Assembly: GCA_041738135.1 (NCBI GenBank)
Contig: JBGSQK010000030.1
Span: forward strand, 1 to 53,323
Direction of reading: 5' to 3'
Length of the DNA: 53,323 bases
From: JAGOMX01 sp041738135
GTDB lineage: Bacteria > Pseudomonadota > Alphaproteobacteria > JAGOMX01
Shown: positions 1 to 8,678 of the stretch, one piece after another
Position numbering within the stretch: position 1 is the stretch's first letter
Layout: every line of letters starts with the position of its first letter
Position numbers and translations under genes: made by a program
The notes under the pieces: model-generated
What the model saw: the letters and a program-made list of their open reading frames with translations, nothing else
Database searches by the model: none
Told to the model about the DNA's origin: nothing

Positions 1-36
1 GCTTATAGGGATACCTTCCTCGTCACCTTTTTGCAT
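1..36 (-). CDS. Possible start of a leftward gene, cut by the window edge
   Basis: On the minus strand an ATG at 36 opens a frame of 12 codons (MQKGDEEGIPIS) that is still open at the edge. It overlaps the stop of a tiny upstream frame (MMRKVSYLPYG, ATG near 70, preceded by AAGGG) in a TAATG arrangement, which would suit translational coupling. No clear ribosome binding site stands directly before this ATG. The product is not recognisable from 12 residues, and the whole stretch could equally be part of a structured RNA. Confidence 0.2.
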   Translation of the reverse strand, partial: MQKGDEEGIPIS

Positions 37-193
37 TAACCGTACGGTAGATATGACACTTTACGCATCATATCCCTTACTTGCTCACCGCGCCGCTCAT
101 TTCCAGACTTGTTTGGGTTACGCGGGGGCCCAAACGCCGGAGGCCTTTCGTTTTTGTGTACACGAGGGGAAGAGTTAACTTCTCTCACCCTAT
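37..193 (-). other. GC-rich structured leader or small RNA downstream of a strong promoter
   Basis: Read leftward from a predicted start near 193, this segment is far more GC-rich than the AT-rich DNA to its right. It can fold a hairpin from GTTTGGG and CCCAAAC (about 109-133). I could not match it to tmRNA, RNase P RNA, SRP RNA or 6S RNA by their conserved blocks as I remember them. It may be a 5' leader of the gene entering at position 36, or a non-coding RNA whose remainder lies outside the window. Confidence 0.35.
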
Positions 194-199
194 GTATCT

Positions 200-228
200 A
201 ATATAGTAATAACATGTTGATATGTCAA
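200..228 (-). promoter_or_regulatory. Sigma-70-type promoter reading leftward
   Basis: On the minus strand a perfect -35 box TTGACA (228-223) is followed after exactly 17 bases by TATATT (205-200), five of six matches to the -10 consensus. Initiation is expected near 193. The remaining DNA between about 229 and 430 is AT-rich with no supported feature. Confidence 0.7.
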
Positions 229-432
229 GAAAAAATTGCTAAATAGGCATAAAAATTTCTTTAATAAAATAAATAAAATTTTATATTTAACAAATAGCTG
301 ATAAAGCCCATGAATAAAGGGTTTATGCAGATTTATCATAATTTTATAATAACTAATATGGTCATAATTTTTTGTAAGATTTAAAAATATTCTGTTTTAT
401 AGAATTCTGCTTCGTGGGTTAGGGAAAACTAT

Positions 433-1275
433 TCATGAATTTTTTGCCCCAGATTTCTTCGCCGCCCGCATGATAGCATCCACAACAGTCTCATATAGTT
501 CTGGCGGCATATCATGGCCCATTCCTGGGACTGCGATGAGTTCTGCGTTAAGAATGTTGTTAGCCGTATCCTGTCCGCCAGCTAGGGCAACTAATGGGTC
601 TTCCGTGCCGTGTAAAACCACCGTGGGTGTAGCGATGGCTTTAAGTTGTTCACGGCGATCGCCCGCAGAAATGATCGCGTTGAATTGTCGCGCCATGCCG
701 GTAGGATAAAAGGATCTGTTATATTCAATCAATGTTCTTTCCCTTAACATAGTTTCGTCTTGGGGGTAAGCAGGGCTACCTAGGATACGAGCTAGATTTA
801 TGCGATTGGCTATAAATGCGTCCATATCTACTGCAGGGTCTGGTGCAGCTGTCAATAAAGCATCTAACGCTGCTTCTGTGGGGGGTGGTAAATTTGGGTT
901 TCCTGTGGAGGCCATGATTGAGGTCAGAGAAAGAGCTCGTTCAGGATACATGTATGTAAACACCTGAGCTATATGTCCTCCCATGGAAACCCCTACTATA
1001 TGTGCAGTGCTTATGTCCAGAGCGTCCATTAATCCTATCACATCGGTAGCCATGTCACCGAGTGTATAGGTCAGGCCCTCAAATTTCGTCGATAATCCCA
1101 CATCTCGATTATCAAATCGAATGACCTGAAAACCTTTATCTACGAGTAATTGATAAAACGCCAATGGGTAACGAATCATCTGAACCCCTAATCCCATTAT
1201 GAGCATTATGGTGGGATTTTGAGCGTCTCCCATGATTTCATATTCAATCTCAATTCCGTTGGCATGAGCTCGCAT
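433..1275 (-). CDS. Alpha/beta-fold hydrolase
   Basis: A 280-residue soluble alpha/beta hydrolase. The nucleophile elbow GVSMG puts the serine near residue 97; a late HGTEDP segment can supply the acid and GMGHDMP the histidine. An MGLG stretch after the first strands fits the oxyanion turn. The start is placed at ATG 1275 because GGAG lies eight bases upstream; a TTG six codons earlier is less likely. It is divergent from the SDR gene at 1397, sharing a roughly 120-base AT-rich intergenic region. The substrate is unknown; neighbours suggest ester or lactone catabolism. Peroxidase-type and epoxide-hydrolase-type members of the fold cannot be separated by eye. Confidence 0.85.
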   Translation of the reverse strand: MRAHANGIEIEYEIMGDAQNPTIMLIMGLGVQMIRYPLAFYQLLVDKGFQVIRFDNRDVGLSTKFEGLTYTLGDMATDVIGLMDALDISTAHIVGVSMGGHIAQVFTYMYPERALSLTSIMASTGNPNLPPPTEAALDALLTAAPDPAVDMDAFIANRINLARILGSPAYPQDETMLRERTLIEYNRSFYPTGMARQFNAIISAGDRREQLKAIATPTVVLHGTEDPLVALAGGQDTANNILNAELIAVPGMGHDMPPELYETVVDAIMRAAKKSGAKNS

Positions 1276-1396
1276 GGTCTTGTCTCCAATCAATACATAT
1301 CGTTATTGTATCATGTGCTTTGATCTAATTTATAAAAATTTACTGAATATTAACAACAAAATGTAAAAATATAATATTGCATATGAAGGTGGTCTG

Positions 1397-2155
1397 ATGG
1401 ATAGAGTCAACGGCAAGGTTGTAATAGTTACAGGTGGGGGCTCTGGCATTGGTAGGGCTACCTGTTTGTTGTTGGCTAAGGAAGGCGGAATTGTGGCTGT
1501 TACTGACATCAATGATAAAGGTGGTCAGGAAACGGTTGATGAAATCACTAAAGCAGGTGGTCAGGCTAAATTCTGGCATCTGGATACTACAGACGAAAGC
1601 CAAGTTGAGCAGGTAGTAAGCGATGTGGAGAAGGTTTATGGACGGATCAATGGACTCGTTAACAACGCTGGTGTAGGTGGAACGTCGAGGGCCACTCATG
1701 AGATGCCTCTGAGTGAGTTCGATGCTGTTATGAACGTAAATGTGCGTGGCGTGTTTTTGTGCAGCAAACATGTGATTCCAAGCCTTTTAAAAGATGGCGG
1801 GGGAAGTGTTGTGAACATATCATCTGTGGCTGGGCTAATTGGCACCTCTCATGCAGTTGGATACTGTGCTTCTAAAGGGGCTGTTAGGCTGATGACGAAG
1901 TCTGATGCTTTAACTTATGCTAAAAAGAACATTCGATTTAATTCTGTTCATCCCGCTTTTACTTATACACCCATGGTGCAAGAGTTGTTGACGGACCGCA
2001 ATGTTCCTAGAGAAAAACTAGAAGCGGTTTTTCCCATGGGCCACATGGGCGAACCGGAGGACGTGGCTTATGGTATTCTGTATTTAATCTCCGACGAATC
2101 AAAGTTTTTGACCGGTAGCGAGCTGGTGATTGATGGCGGTTTATCAGCCAGTTAG
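1397..2155 (+). CDS. Short-chain dehydrogenase/reductase (SDR), copy 1
   Basis: A 252-residue classical SDR that should oxidise or reduce a secondary alcohol/ketone with a nicotinamide cofactor. The Rossmann motif TGGGSGIG is at 12-19, NNAG at 89-92, and the catalytic set is Ser143, Tyr156 and Lys160 (YCASK). Asp37 after the second strand favours NAD(H) over NADP(H). It is a close relative of the SDR at 2420, sharing the MDRV N-terminus, the DIND/DLND segment and the SDESxF(L/M)TGSE(L/V)VIDGG ending. The family resembles cyclopentanol- and hydroxysteroid-type dehydrogenases, but the substrate is not readable. A GGTGG stretch precedes the ATG. Confidence 0.9.
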   Translation: MDRVNGKVVIVTGGGSGIGRATCLLLAKEGGIVAVTDINDKGGQETVDEITKAGGQAKFWHLDTTDESQVEQVVSDVEKVYGRINGLVNNAGVGGTSRATHEMPLSEFDAVMNVNVRGVFLCSKHVIPSLLKDGGGSVVNISSVAGLIGTSHAVGYCASKGAVRLMTKSDALTYAKKNIRFNSVHPAFTYTPMVQELLTDRNVPREKLEAVFPMGHMGEPEDVAYGILYLISDESKFLTGSELVIDGGLSAS

Positions 2156-2164
2156 TTGCCCGAT

Positions 2165-2325
2165 TTATTAATCCTCCCGTGCCTCCCCGGCCTTGAGCCG
2201 GAGTCCAGCAAGACAATGTGCTGCTTGCAGCTCTGTACGGTAAATACTGAGTCGCTATCGCTCCACATATTGCGCTGGACCCCGGCTCAAGGCCGGGGAG
2301 GCACGGTAGAGGGGCAGAATTAATG
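2165..2325 (+). repeat. Palindromic repeat family A, copy 1
   Basis: An imperfect long palindrome between the two SDR genes. It opens with CCTCCCGTGCCTCCCCGGCC and closes with the reverse complement, around a core containing TGCTGCTTGCAGCTC and GAGTCGCTATCGCTCCAC. The same outer arms and core recur at 43769-43921; arms alone recur at 12871-12921 and 28097-28159. It could form a long hairpin in RNA or single-stranded DNA. Reading frames crossing it are artefacts of the palindrome. Confidence 0.85.
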
Positions 2326-2419
2326 ATTCGGGGTGCTAGTTCCAAAACTTTTATCCAATCTTCACCGTTACTTAATCTCCCTGTGCCAAAATTAACTATG
2401 GGGCTGTAAGGGGTTTGAT

Positions 2420-3178
2420 ATGGATAGAGTTAAAGACAAGGTAGTCATCGTCACAGGCGGTGCCATGGGTATCGGAAAATCCGCATGTCTATTGTTGGCA
2501 AAAGAGGGCGCTACTGTGGCGGTCACGGACTTGAATGACAAGGCCGGGCAAGAGGTGGTGGATCTTATCGTCAAAGGTGGCGGTAAGGCCAAGTTCTGGG
2601 ATCATAATACGGCCGATGAAAAGGACGCGGAAAGGGTTGCCAGGGAAGTCTTTGAGACTTTCGGCAAGATTGATGGTTTGGTGAATAATGCGGGGATTGA
2701 AGGGCCCAATAAACCGACCCATGAGCTGACTGAAGCTGAATGGGATGCGGTGCAGGCGGTCAATGTGAAGGGCGTGTTTTTCTGCACAAAGCATGTGATC
2801 CCTTATATGCTGAAAAATGGCAGCGGTAGTATTGTGAATCTGTCTTCCATCTATGGTCTCGTGTCTGCCCCAGATATTCCCCCTTATCATGCCTCTAAAG
2901 GGGCGGTGCGGTTGATGACCAAAACCGATGCTTTGATTTATGCCAAAGATAAGATTCGTGTGAACTCCGTACATCCCGGTTTTATATCGACGCCTATGGT
3001 GGATCGCTTTTCTAAAAGCGCTGGGGCTACGCGTGATGACATTGCGCTCCTCCATCCATTAGGTAGAGTGGGGCAGCCGGATGAAATAGGCTATGGTATA
3101 CTGTTTCTCATTTCCGACGAATCTTCGTTCATGACGGGGAGTGAAGTGGTGATTGATGGCGGATATACAGCGAGGTAG
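2420..3178 (+). CDS. Short-chain dehydrogenase/reductase (SDR), copy 2
   Basis: A 252-residue SDR of the same length as its upstream neighbour and clearly its paralogue. Motifs: TGGAMGIG (12-19), NNAG (89-92), Ser143, Tyr156 and Lys160 (YHASK), and Asp37 for NAD(H). The C-terminus VVIDGGYTAR is typical of the family. Its ATG follows AAGGGG. The pair is split only by repeat A1, so the tandem duplication predates or tolerated the repeat. The substrate loop after residue 190 differs between copies (VDRFSKSAGATRD against VQELLTDRNVPRE), so they may act on different alcohols or successive steps. Confidence 0.9.
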   Translation: MDRVKDKVVIVTGGAMGIGKSACLLLAKEGATVAVTDLNDKAGQEVVDLIVKGGGKAKFWDHNTADEKDAERVAREVFETFGKIDGLVNNAGIEGPNKPTHELTEAEWDAVQAVNVKGVFFCTKHVIPYMLKNGSGSIVNLSSIYGLVSAPDIPPYHASKGAVRLMTKTDALIYAKDKIRVNSVHPGFISTPMVDRFSKSAGATRDDIALLHPLGRVGQPDEIGYGILFLISDESSFMTGSEVVIDGGYTAR

Positions 3179-3248
3179 CGCTTTACTATTGCGCTAGACA
3201 CAAATTCCATTATCATACTTAACATGTGTTGATAAAAAAAAAGCAAAA

Positions 3249-4835
3249 ATGAACAATCACGCAATTGTACGCAAAGCGAGTCCTTATGCTTACTATGTTC
3301 TTATAATTCTGACCATAGCTTACGTTTTTAACTTTATCGACCGAACCATTATCTCCATATTAGCTGAGGAAATCAAAGAGGATCTAAAAGTTGATGATGC
3401 AAGTCTGGGTTTTTTATATGGGACGGCTTTTGCTGTTTTCTTTTCCATATTTGGGCTACCGCTGGCTCGGCTGGCTGACAATTGGAATCGCAAGAAAATC
3501 ATCGGTTGGGGTATATTTCTGTGGAGCATAATGACTGCGCTATCAGGTACCGCCAATTCCTTTATTTTGCTGGCACTTTACCGTGTTGGTGTGGGGGTTG
3601 GGGAATCAGCTATGGCGCCAGCAGCCATGTCCATGCTGTCTGATTCTTTCCCTCGTAAGTCCTGGGCGACAGCTTATGCCTTTTTGGGAACGGGACTTTT
3701 TATCGGTTCAGGCGCTGGGTATTGGGTGGGCGGGACGACCCTTGATCTTTATCACCGGTGGTATCCAACCGGAAATGCACCTTTTGGTATCGCCGATTGG
3801 CAGATGTCCATGTTTCTTGTGGGACTGCCGGGAATTATATTGGCAATGGTCGTCTTTCTGATGAGAGAGCCTCGTCGCGGTCAAATGGAAGGTCTGGAAT
3901 CACAACAACAGCATCCTGATGCTTTCAAGCTTTTCTTGGGGGAGCTGGCATCGGTTGTTCCTCCATTTACTGTGCTGAGGTTGCTGCGCATGGAAGGTGG
4001 AGCAAAGATGGCGAGGCGTAATGCGCTGTATGGCTCAATGCTTGCCTTGACAGCCTTTTTACTGACCTTGTGGCTGGGTAGTCCAGTTCAATGGCTGGCC
4101 ATAGCCTTGGGTCTTTATTCATTCATTTCCTGGTTGCAACGTCTTCAAGTGATAGATTACCCATGTTTTTCCATGGTTTTTAAAGCCAAGGCTATGCGCT
4201 ATTCAATTCTAGGCTTTTCTCTTATTGGGTTGCTTACCTATAGCTTTGGTTTTTGGTTTGCACCCTACTTAATTCGTAGGTTTCATGCCACCCCCAAGGA
4301 AGTGGGGGAGGTCACCGGCATGATTGTCTTCGGGGCAGGGGTTATGAGTATTCTCATTGGCGGGTATTTGTCTGACTATATGAGAAAGAGCATGCCGGCT
4401 GCCAGGCCTTACATGGGGATCTTATCCATGTTAGCGGTGCCATTTTATGTGCTTGCGGTGACATCCGATCAGCTGTCACATGTCTATATGTATTCGGCTT
4501 TGGGCATATTTTTTGGCATGATCTGGATACCATCCAGCAATACCATCTCCAGCGAGTTGGTACCACCCCGCATGCGAGCCACATCCATAGCCTTTAACGC
4601 TTTAGCAGGAACCCTCTTAGGTCTCGCCATTGGACCCTATGTGGTAGGCGAAATCAGCGATTCCCTATTTGCCAGAGGATACACGGATGTGGAGAGTCTG
4701 CAAACAGCCATGTTGTGCACATTGGCTGTGGTCGCTCCTATGGCTGTTGCTTTATTGGTCATAGCTTCTAGGCATGTGGAAGTGGATGAGAATACCATTA
4801 TGGAGAGAGCAGCTGCAGCTGGAGAAAGAACGTAA
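3249..4835 (+). CDS. MFS transporter, spinster-like, copy 1
   Basis: A 528-residue inner-membrane major facilitator with the signature LARLADNWNRKKIIG between helices 2 and 3. The N-terminus PYAYYVLIILTIAYVFNFIDRTIIS matches spinster-like bacterial carriers. It is about 100 residues longer than a standard 12-helix MFS because of a central insert (about 215-330) holding two extra hydrophobic segments and the conserved phrases PPFTVLRL and DYPCFSMVFK. The same insert is in the next gene. The substrate is unknown; placement beside dehydrogenases and esterases suggests uptake or export of a hydrophobic catabolic substrate. The ribosome site is weak (AAAAAAAGCAAAAATG). Confidence 0.88.
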   Translation: MNNHAIVRKASPYAYYVLIILTIAYVFNFIDRTIISILAEEIKEDLKVDDASLGFLYGTAFAVFFSIFGLPLARLADNWNRKKIIGWGIFLWSIMTALSGTANSFILLALYRVGVGVGESAMAPAAMSMLSDSFPRKSWATAYAFLGTGLFIGSGAGYWVGGTTLDLYHRWYPTGNAPFGIADWQMSMFLVGLPGIILAMVVFLMREPRRGQMEGLESQQQHPDAFKLFLGELASVVPPFTVLRLLRMEGGAKMARRNALYGSMLALTAFLLTLWLGSPVQWLAIALGLYSFISWLQRLQVIDYPCFSMVFKAKAMRYSILGFSLIGLLTYSFGFWFAPYLIRRFHATPKEVGEVTGMIVFGAGVMSILIGGYLSDYMRKSMPAARPYMGILSMLAVPFYVLAVTSDQLSHVYMYSALGIFFGMIWIPSSNTISSELVPPRMRATSIAFNALAGTLLGLAIGPYVVGEISDSLFARGYTDVESLQTAMLCTLAVVAPMAVALLVIASRHVEVDENTIMERAAAAGERT

Positions 4836-4898
4836 GTAACTTTTTGGAAGTAAATTCTATGTTAAACTAACTTAAGTGATAAATGAAAATTATAAAAA

Positions 4899-6488
4899 AT
4901 GACAAAGCCAGTAGCACACATCAAAGCCACTCCTTACGCCTATTTCTTGTTATTCGTTTTAACCATCATCATGATTCTTAATTTCGTGGACAGAACCATA
5001 ATTTCGGTTCTAGCTCAGGATATTAAAGAAGGCTTGAAAGTGGATGATGCTAGCCTCGGATTTTTATACGGGACAGCGTTTGCCGTATTTTATTCTGTGT
5101 TTGGTATACCTTTGGCCCGGCTGGCGGATGTTTGGAGCCGAAAGAAAATTATAGGTATAGCTCTGCTCTTTTGGAGTTTGATGACCGCCATGTCAGGTCT
5201 TGCCAATACCTTTATAGCCCTGGCTATTTTTCGTATTGGCGTCGGTATAGGCGAGTCAGCGGCCATGCCAGCTTCTCTCTCCATGCTTTCAGATTCTTTT
5301 GCTAAAAAAACGCGAGCAACCGCATTTGGCATATGGTCAGCTGGTATATACGTGGGTGCTGGTCTTGGAGTGGCCGCTGGTGGTTGGGCCTTGGGTCTGT
5401 ATCATAAATGGTGGCCCGATTATAAGGCGCCCTTAGGTATAGATGATTGGCATCTGGCTATGTTTATTGTTGGCATACCCGGTATTTTATTAGCGTTTCT
5501 TGTCTTCTTCCTAAGAGAACCGAAAAGAGGGCACATGGATGGAGTTGTCGCGAAGGAAGACAAAAAGCATGTTTTTCGTTTTTTCATGAAAGAGCTGGGC
5601 GGCACTTTGCCTCCTTTTACAGTGTATACGCTCTATAAAATAGGTGGAGATTTAAGGCTTGTCGCCAGGAATATGATATATTTCGTAACGTTCTTTGTGG
5701 CAGCATGGTTTCTAACCCACAACTATGGAAATCCTGTGCAATGGTATGCCCTTGCTATAGGCTTTTATTCTTTCGTCTCATGGGTACAGCGTTTGGAAAT
5801 AGTAGATTATCCCTGTTTTGCAATGATCTTCAAAACAAAAACCTTAATGTATTCTGCGGTAGGGTTCGCCTTATATGTTTTTAATGCAGCAGGTATTGGC
5901 TTCTGGGTGACCCCTTATATAGTTCGCAAGTTCCAATTACCTCCTGAAGCTATTTCTGGAATTATGGGCTTGATCATAACTTTTGGGGGGATGCTAGGTA
6001 TTGTGCTTGGCGGTGTTGTTTCCGATTTCTGGCGTAAGAAAAATCCGAAGGCTAGGACATTGCTCATAATTTGGGTAAACGTCACTGCATTTCCATTTTT
6101 CTTTTTAGCTTTTACAACCGATACCTTGGCATTATTTTATCTTTTTGCTTTTTTCGGTATTCTTATTTCCACCATGGGCAATCCTTCATCTTTTGCTATT
6201 GCAAGTGAATTGAGTACACCTCGCACACGAGCCACCACTTTAGCTTTCATTGGTTTATTGAATACCATGATCGGTTTTGCGTTAGGTCCTTTCTTATATG
6301 GAGCATTAAGTGCAAAAATTGAAAGCTATGGCTATGCAGAAGCCGACAGCTTACAAATGGCCATACTGTTAGGAATGGTAATTATAACTCCAATCCCCAC
6401 ATTTCTTTTATTCAAGGCTTCACAATTCATTGAGCATGAAGAAAATACAGTGGTTGAGAGGGCAGCAGCCTATGGAGAGGTGGAGTGA
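4899..6488 (+). CDS. MFS transporter, spinster-like, copy 2
   Basis: A 529-residue paralogue of the preceding carrier, in tandem with a 63-base gap. It shares the N-terminus (PYAYFLLFVLTI, NFVDRTIIS), LARLADVWSRKKIIG, the glycine-rich GVGIGES segment of helix 4, and the long central insert with PPFTVYTL, NPVQWYALAIGFYSFVSW and DYPCFAMIFK. Both end in an E-ENT-(I/V)-(M/V)-ERAAA tail. Strong retention of the insert in both copies argues that it is functional. Expressed probably with copy 1; no terminator separates them. Confidence 0.88.
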   Translation: MTKPVAHIKATPYAYFLLFVLTIIMILNFVDRTIISVLAQDIKEGLKVDDASLGFLYGTAFAVFYSVFGIPLARLADVWSRKKIIGIALLFWSLMTAMSGLANTFIALAIFRIGVGIGESAAMPASLSMLSDSFAKKTRATAFGIWSAGIYVGAGLGVAAGGWALGLYHKWWPDYKAPLGIDDWHLAMFIVGIPGILLAFLVFFLREPKRGHMDGVVAKEDKKHVFRFFMKELGGTLPPFTVYTLYKIGGDLRLVARNMIYFVTFFVAAWFLTHNYGNPVQWYALAIGFYSFVSWVQRLEIVDYPCFAMIFKTKTLMYSAVGFALYVFNAAGIGFWVTPYIVRKFQLPPEAISGIMGLIITFGGMLGIVLGGVVSDFWRKKNPKARTLLIIWVNVTAFPFFFLAFTTDTLALFYLFAFFGILISTMGNPSSFAIASELSTPRTRATTLAFIGLLNTMIGFALGPFLYGALSAKIESYGYAEADSLQMAILLGMVIITPIPTFLLFKASQFIEHEENTVVERAAAYGEVE

Positions 6489-6540
6489 GGGGATAGGAGA
6501 TTCTTTATTCTACAACAATCTGATATAAATTTTGAATTTG

Positions 6541-7500
6541 TTATTTCTGCTGCGCCACTTTTTCCCGTTTTAGAGGAATTGTTTTTTTGGAAACTGCCTT
6601 CTCCTTCACAAAAGAAGCCAACCTTTCTATGCCGGCGATGCCCTCAGGAATAATACCAAAGAATACAGGGTAAATATGTATCATATCTTCCTTCACATCC
6701 AATGTTACATCAACTCCTGCATCTTTTGCCTTCTCTGCGATTCTGGTGGTGTCGTCATGAAGCATTTCGCGACCCCCCACCATCATGTACATGGGTGGAA
6801 AGCCTGTGTAATCTCCGTAAAAAGGTGAAGCTTGTGGATCCCTAGGGGATTCTCCTTGCAAATAGTGGTTTGCAAAGCCTGCAATAGGGTCATTGCTAAA
6901 CATGGGATCAACATCAGAACGTGTATAAAGAGAATGTCCAGTGAGGCTAAGGTCTGCCCATGCTGAAATGGTGGCCACGGCTCCAGGCATAGGCAAACCT
7001 TGATCGCGCAATGTGAGAACCAGTGCAAGTCCCAAAGCGGCGCCACAAGAATCGCCTATAATTGTTATATCTTGAGGTTTTATGCCCCTTTTAAGCATGC
7101 TCATATAATTAGCAAGACAATCTTTTCCCGGTATGGGATAAGCGTGCTCAGGGGCGGTTCTATAATCTGGCATCCATACTTCAGAATTTGATTCTTTAGC
7201 AAGTCTAGCTGCGAATGGAATATAAGCATTTTGTATATCCTTCAACCCTATGACAAAAGCGCCTCCGTGCAAATAAAAAATGACTCGTTTGCTACAGTTT
7301 GGAGGGATGGCTCTTAAGCCATAGTATCCGTCAATGGTGGTTAGTTGAATCTCTACATCTTTTTCTATGGGACTTAGAAAATGGATAACTTTACCAAACA
7401 TACTATAGTCTGACCTAACCCCATAGATTGAGAGTCCGCGCCTTAACTTGGCCCGACTGATCTTCAACATTATATTGAATATGAGACGTTTGAAACTCAT
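6541..7500 (-). CDS. HSL-family alpha/beta hydrolase (esterase), catalytically complete copy
   Basis: A 319-residue member of the hormone-sensitive-lipase group (alpha/beta hydrolase fold-3). The oxyanion motif HGG is at 78-80, the nucleophile motif GDSCG at 149-153 with Ser151, an acidic partner at Glu245 or Asp249, and the histidine His275 in EDMIHIYP. Family members cleave short acyl esters and cyclic lactones such as the monoterpene lactone hydrolases. No signal peptide is convincing, although the N-terminal 15 residues are hydrophobic. It is convergent with the MFS pair and lies downstream of its inactive-looking paralogue at 7658. Confidence 0.88.
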   Translation of the reverse strand: MSFKRLIFNIMLKISRAKLRRGLSIYGVRSDYSMFGKVIHFLSPIEKDVEIQLTTIDGYYGLRAIPPNCSKRVIFYLHGGAFVIGLKDIQNAYIPFAARLAKESNSEVWMPDYRTAPEHAYPIPGKDCLANYMSMLKRGIKPQDITIIGDSCGAALGLALVLTLRDQGLPMPGAVATISAWADLSLTGHSLYTRSDVDPMFSNDPIAGFANHYLQGESPRDPQASPFYGDYTGFPPMYMMVGGREMLHDDTTRIAEKAKDAGVDVTLDVKEDMIHIYPVFFGIIPEGIAGIERLASFVKEKAVSKKTIPLKREKVAQQK

Positions 7501-7657
7501 GTTCTGAAAACAACTCCGTTTTTATTATTATAGGCATAAGGTGTTACCAACAAGCAAATAAGATATTGCGAAATACTTAAGATGGTAATCACGCTTTTGC
7601 CTTTCTCAGTTTGCTGTCTTTGTCCGTTTTTTTGCTCGACTGAAATATTCTAAGCAC

Positions 7658-8617
7658 CTACGCTATGTTCTGTTTTTTAATGGACATCTTTTTGCTAATC
7701 CTTTTTTGTTTAACAAAGCTTCCTAGTCGTTCAACTGCGGGCATGGCTTCTTTGAGAACATCGAACAGCATGCAATAGCTGTAGACCATGTCTTCGTTGA
7801 CGTCCAAAGTTACATCTACACCAGCAGCTTTTGCTTTTTCAGCCAATCGGATTGTGTCATCGTAGAAAAGTTCTCGCCCACCTACTATCAAGTACATGGG
7901 AGGAAAGTCAGTGAAGTCACCATAGATAGGTGAAGCCATGGGGTCTTCAACTGAAGCGCCTTGTAAATAATGATTGAAGTGACCTTTGATGGCTGTGGGG
8001 TTGAGCATAGGGTCGCGGCCTGCTCGGGTAAAATGTGAGTCGCTCGTCATTTTAAGATCTATCCAAGCGGAAACAGTTATAATAGCCCCAGGAAGTTGTT
8101 GCTTCTTCTCTTTTAAAGCAAATATAAGGGATAGAGCCAATGCGGCTCCGCTACCATTGCCGAACAGTGTGATGTTTTCAGGTTTAATGCCGCTGTTAAC
8201 TAGATGCATATAGGCTTTGAGACAATCCTCACCTTGAGCCGGAAATGCAAACTCGGGAGCTGTCCTATAGCCAGGTATCCATACTTCTGCCCCTGATTTT
8301 TTTGCGAGCATGGCCGCAAATGGTTTCAGGGCCACTTTATTATCATTGAGCCCTAAAACAAAACCTCCGCCATACATATAAAGGATGACAAGAGATGTTT
8401 TTTTAGGCGGCGATAAGTGTACCAGGTCTAGGCCATCTATCTTTACTTCTTCTATAGTAACGTCTTTAGGTGTGTGATTGAGAAAGTGTATGACCTTAGA
8501 AAACTTTTTATAGTTGGTTCTGGTCTTGAAAACGCTATTACCAAACTTAAATTTGGCTCTGCTAAGCGTTACTAAAAAAAGGAGTAAAAGTCTTTTCCAG
8601 GCCATTGAGTGATCCAC
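7658..8617 (-). CDS. HSL-family hydrolase paralogue lacking catalytic residues (probable pseudoenzyme)
   Basis: Same length (319 residues) and same architecture as the gene at 6541, with long blocks nearly identical (KVIHFL, DPxASPxYGDxTxFPPMYxxVGGRE, EKAKxAGVDVTLDVxEDM). Every key catalytic position differs. The oxyanion HGG is YGG (82-84), the nucleophile motif GDSCG is GNGSG (153-157, serine replaced by Gly155), and the histidine is Tyr279 in EDMVYSY. The acidic position Glu249 remains. The reading frame is intact and the surrounding fold is conserved, so this looks like a maintained non-catalytic protein, perhaps a partner or binding protein for the active copy, not a decayed gene. Confidence 0.85.
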   Translation of the reverse strand: MDHSMAWKRLLLLFLVTLSRAKFKFGNSVFKTRTNYKKFSKVIHFLNHTPKDVTIEEVKIDGLDLVHLSPPKKTSLVILYMYGGGFVLGLNDNKVALKPFAAMLAKKSGAEVWIPGYRTAPEFAFPAQGEDCLKAYMHLVNSGIKPENITLFGNGSGAALALSLIFALKEKKQQLPGAIITVSAWIDLKMTSDSHFTRAGRDPMLNPTAIKGHFNHYLQGASVEDPMASPIYGDFTDFPPMYLIVGGRELFYDDTIRLAEKAKAAGVDVTLDVNEDMVYSYCMLFDVLKEAMPAVERLGSFVKQKRISKKMSIKKQNIA

Positions 8618-8678
8618 TGTTGTTTATTTAATTATAATAGCATAAAAGTTTACAACGGATTAAAAAAGCATTTTTAAG

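Noticed and set aside
1..193. tmRNA, RNase P RNA, SRP RNA or 6S RNA at the left edge
   Set aside because: The conserved blocks of these RNAs could not be found on either strand; the segment was left as unidentified.
2007..2345. 112-residue minus-strand reading frame across SDR1 and repeat A1
   Set aside because: It overlaps the end of a well-supported SDR gene and continues through the palindrome; its composition reflects the repeat.
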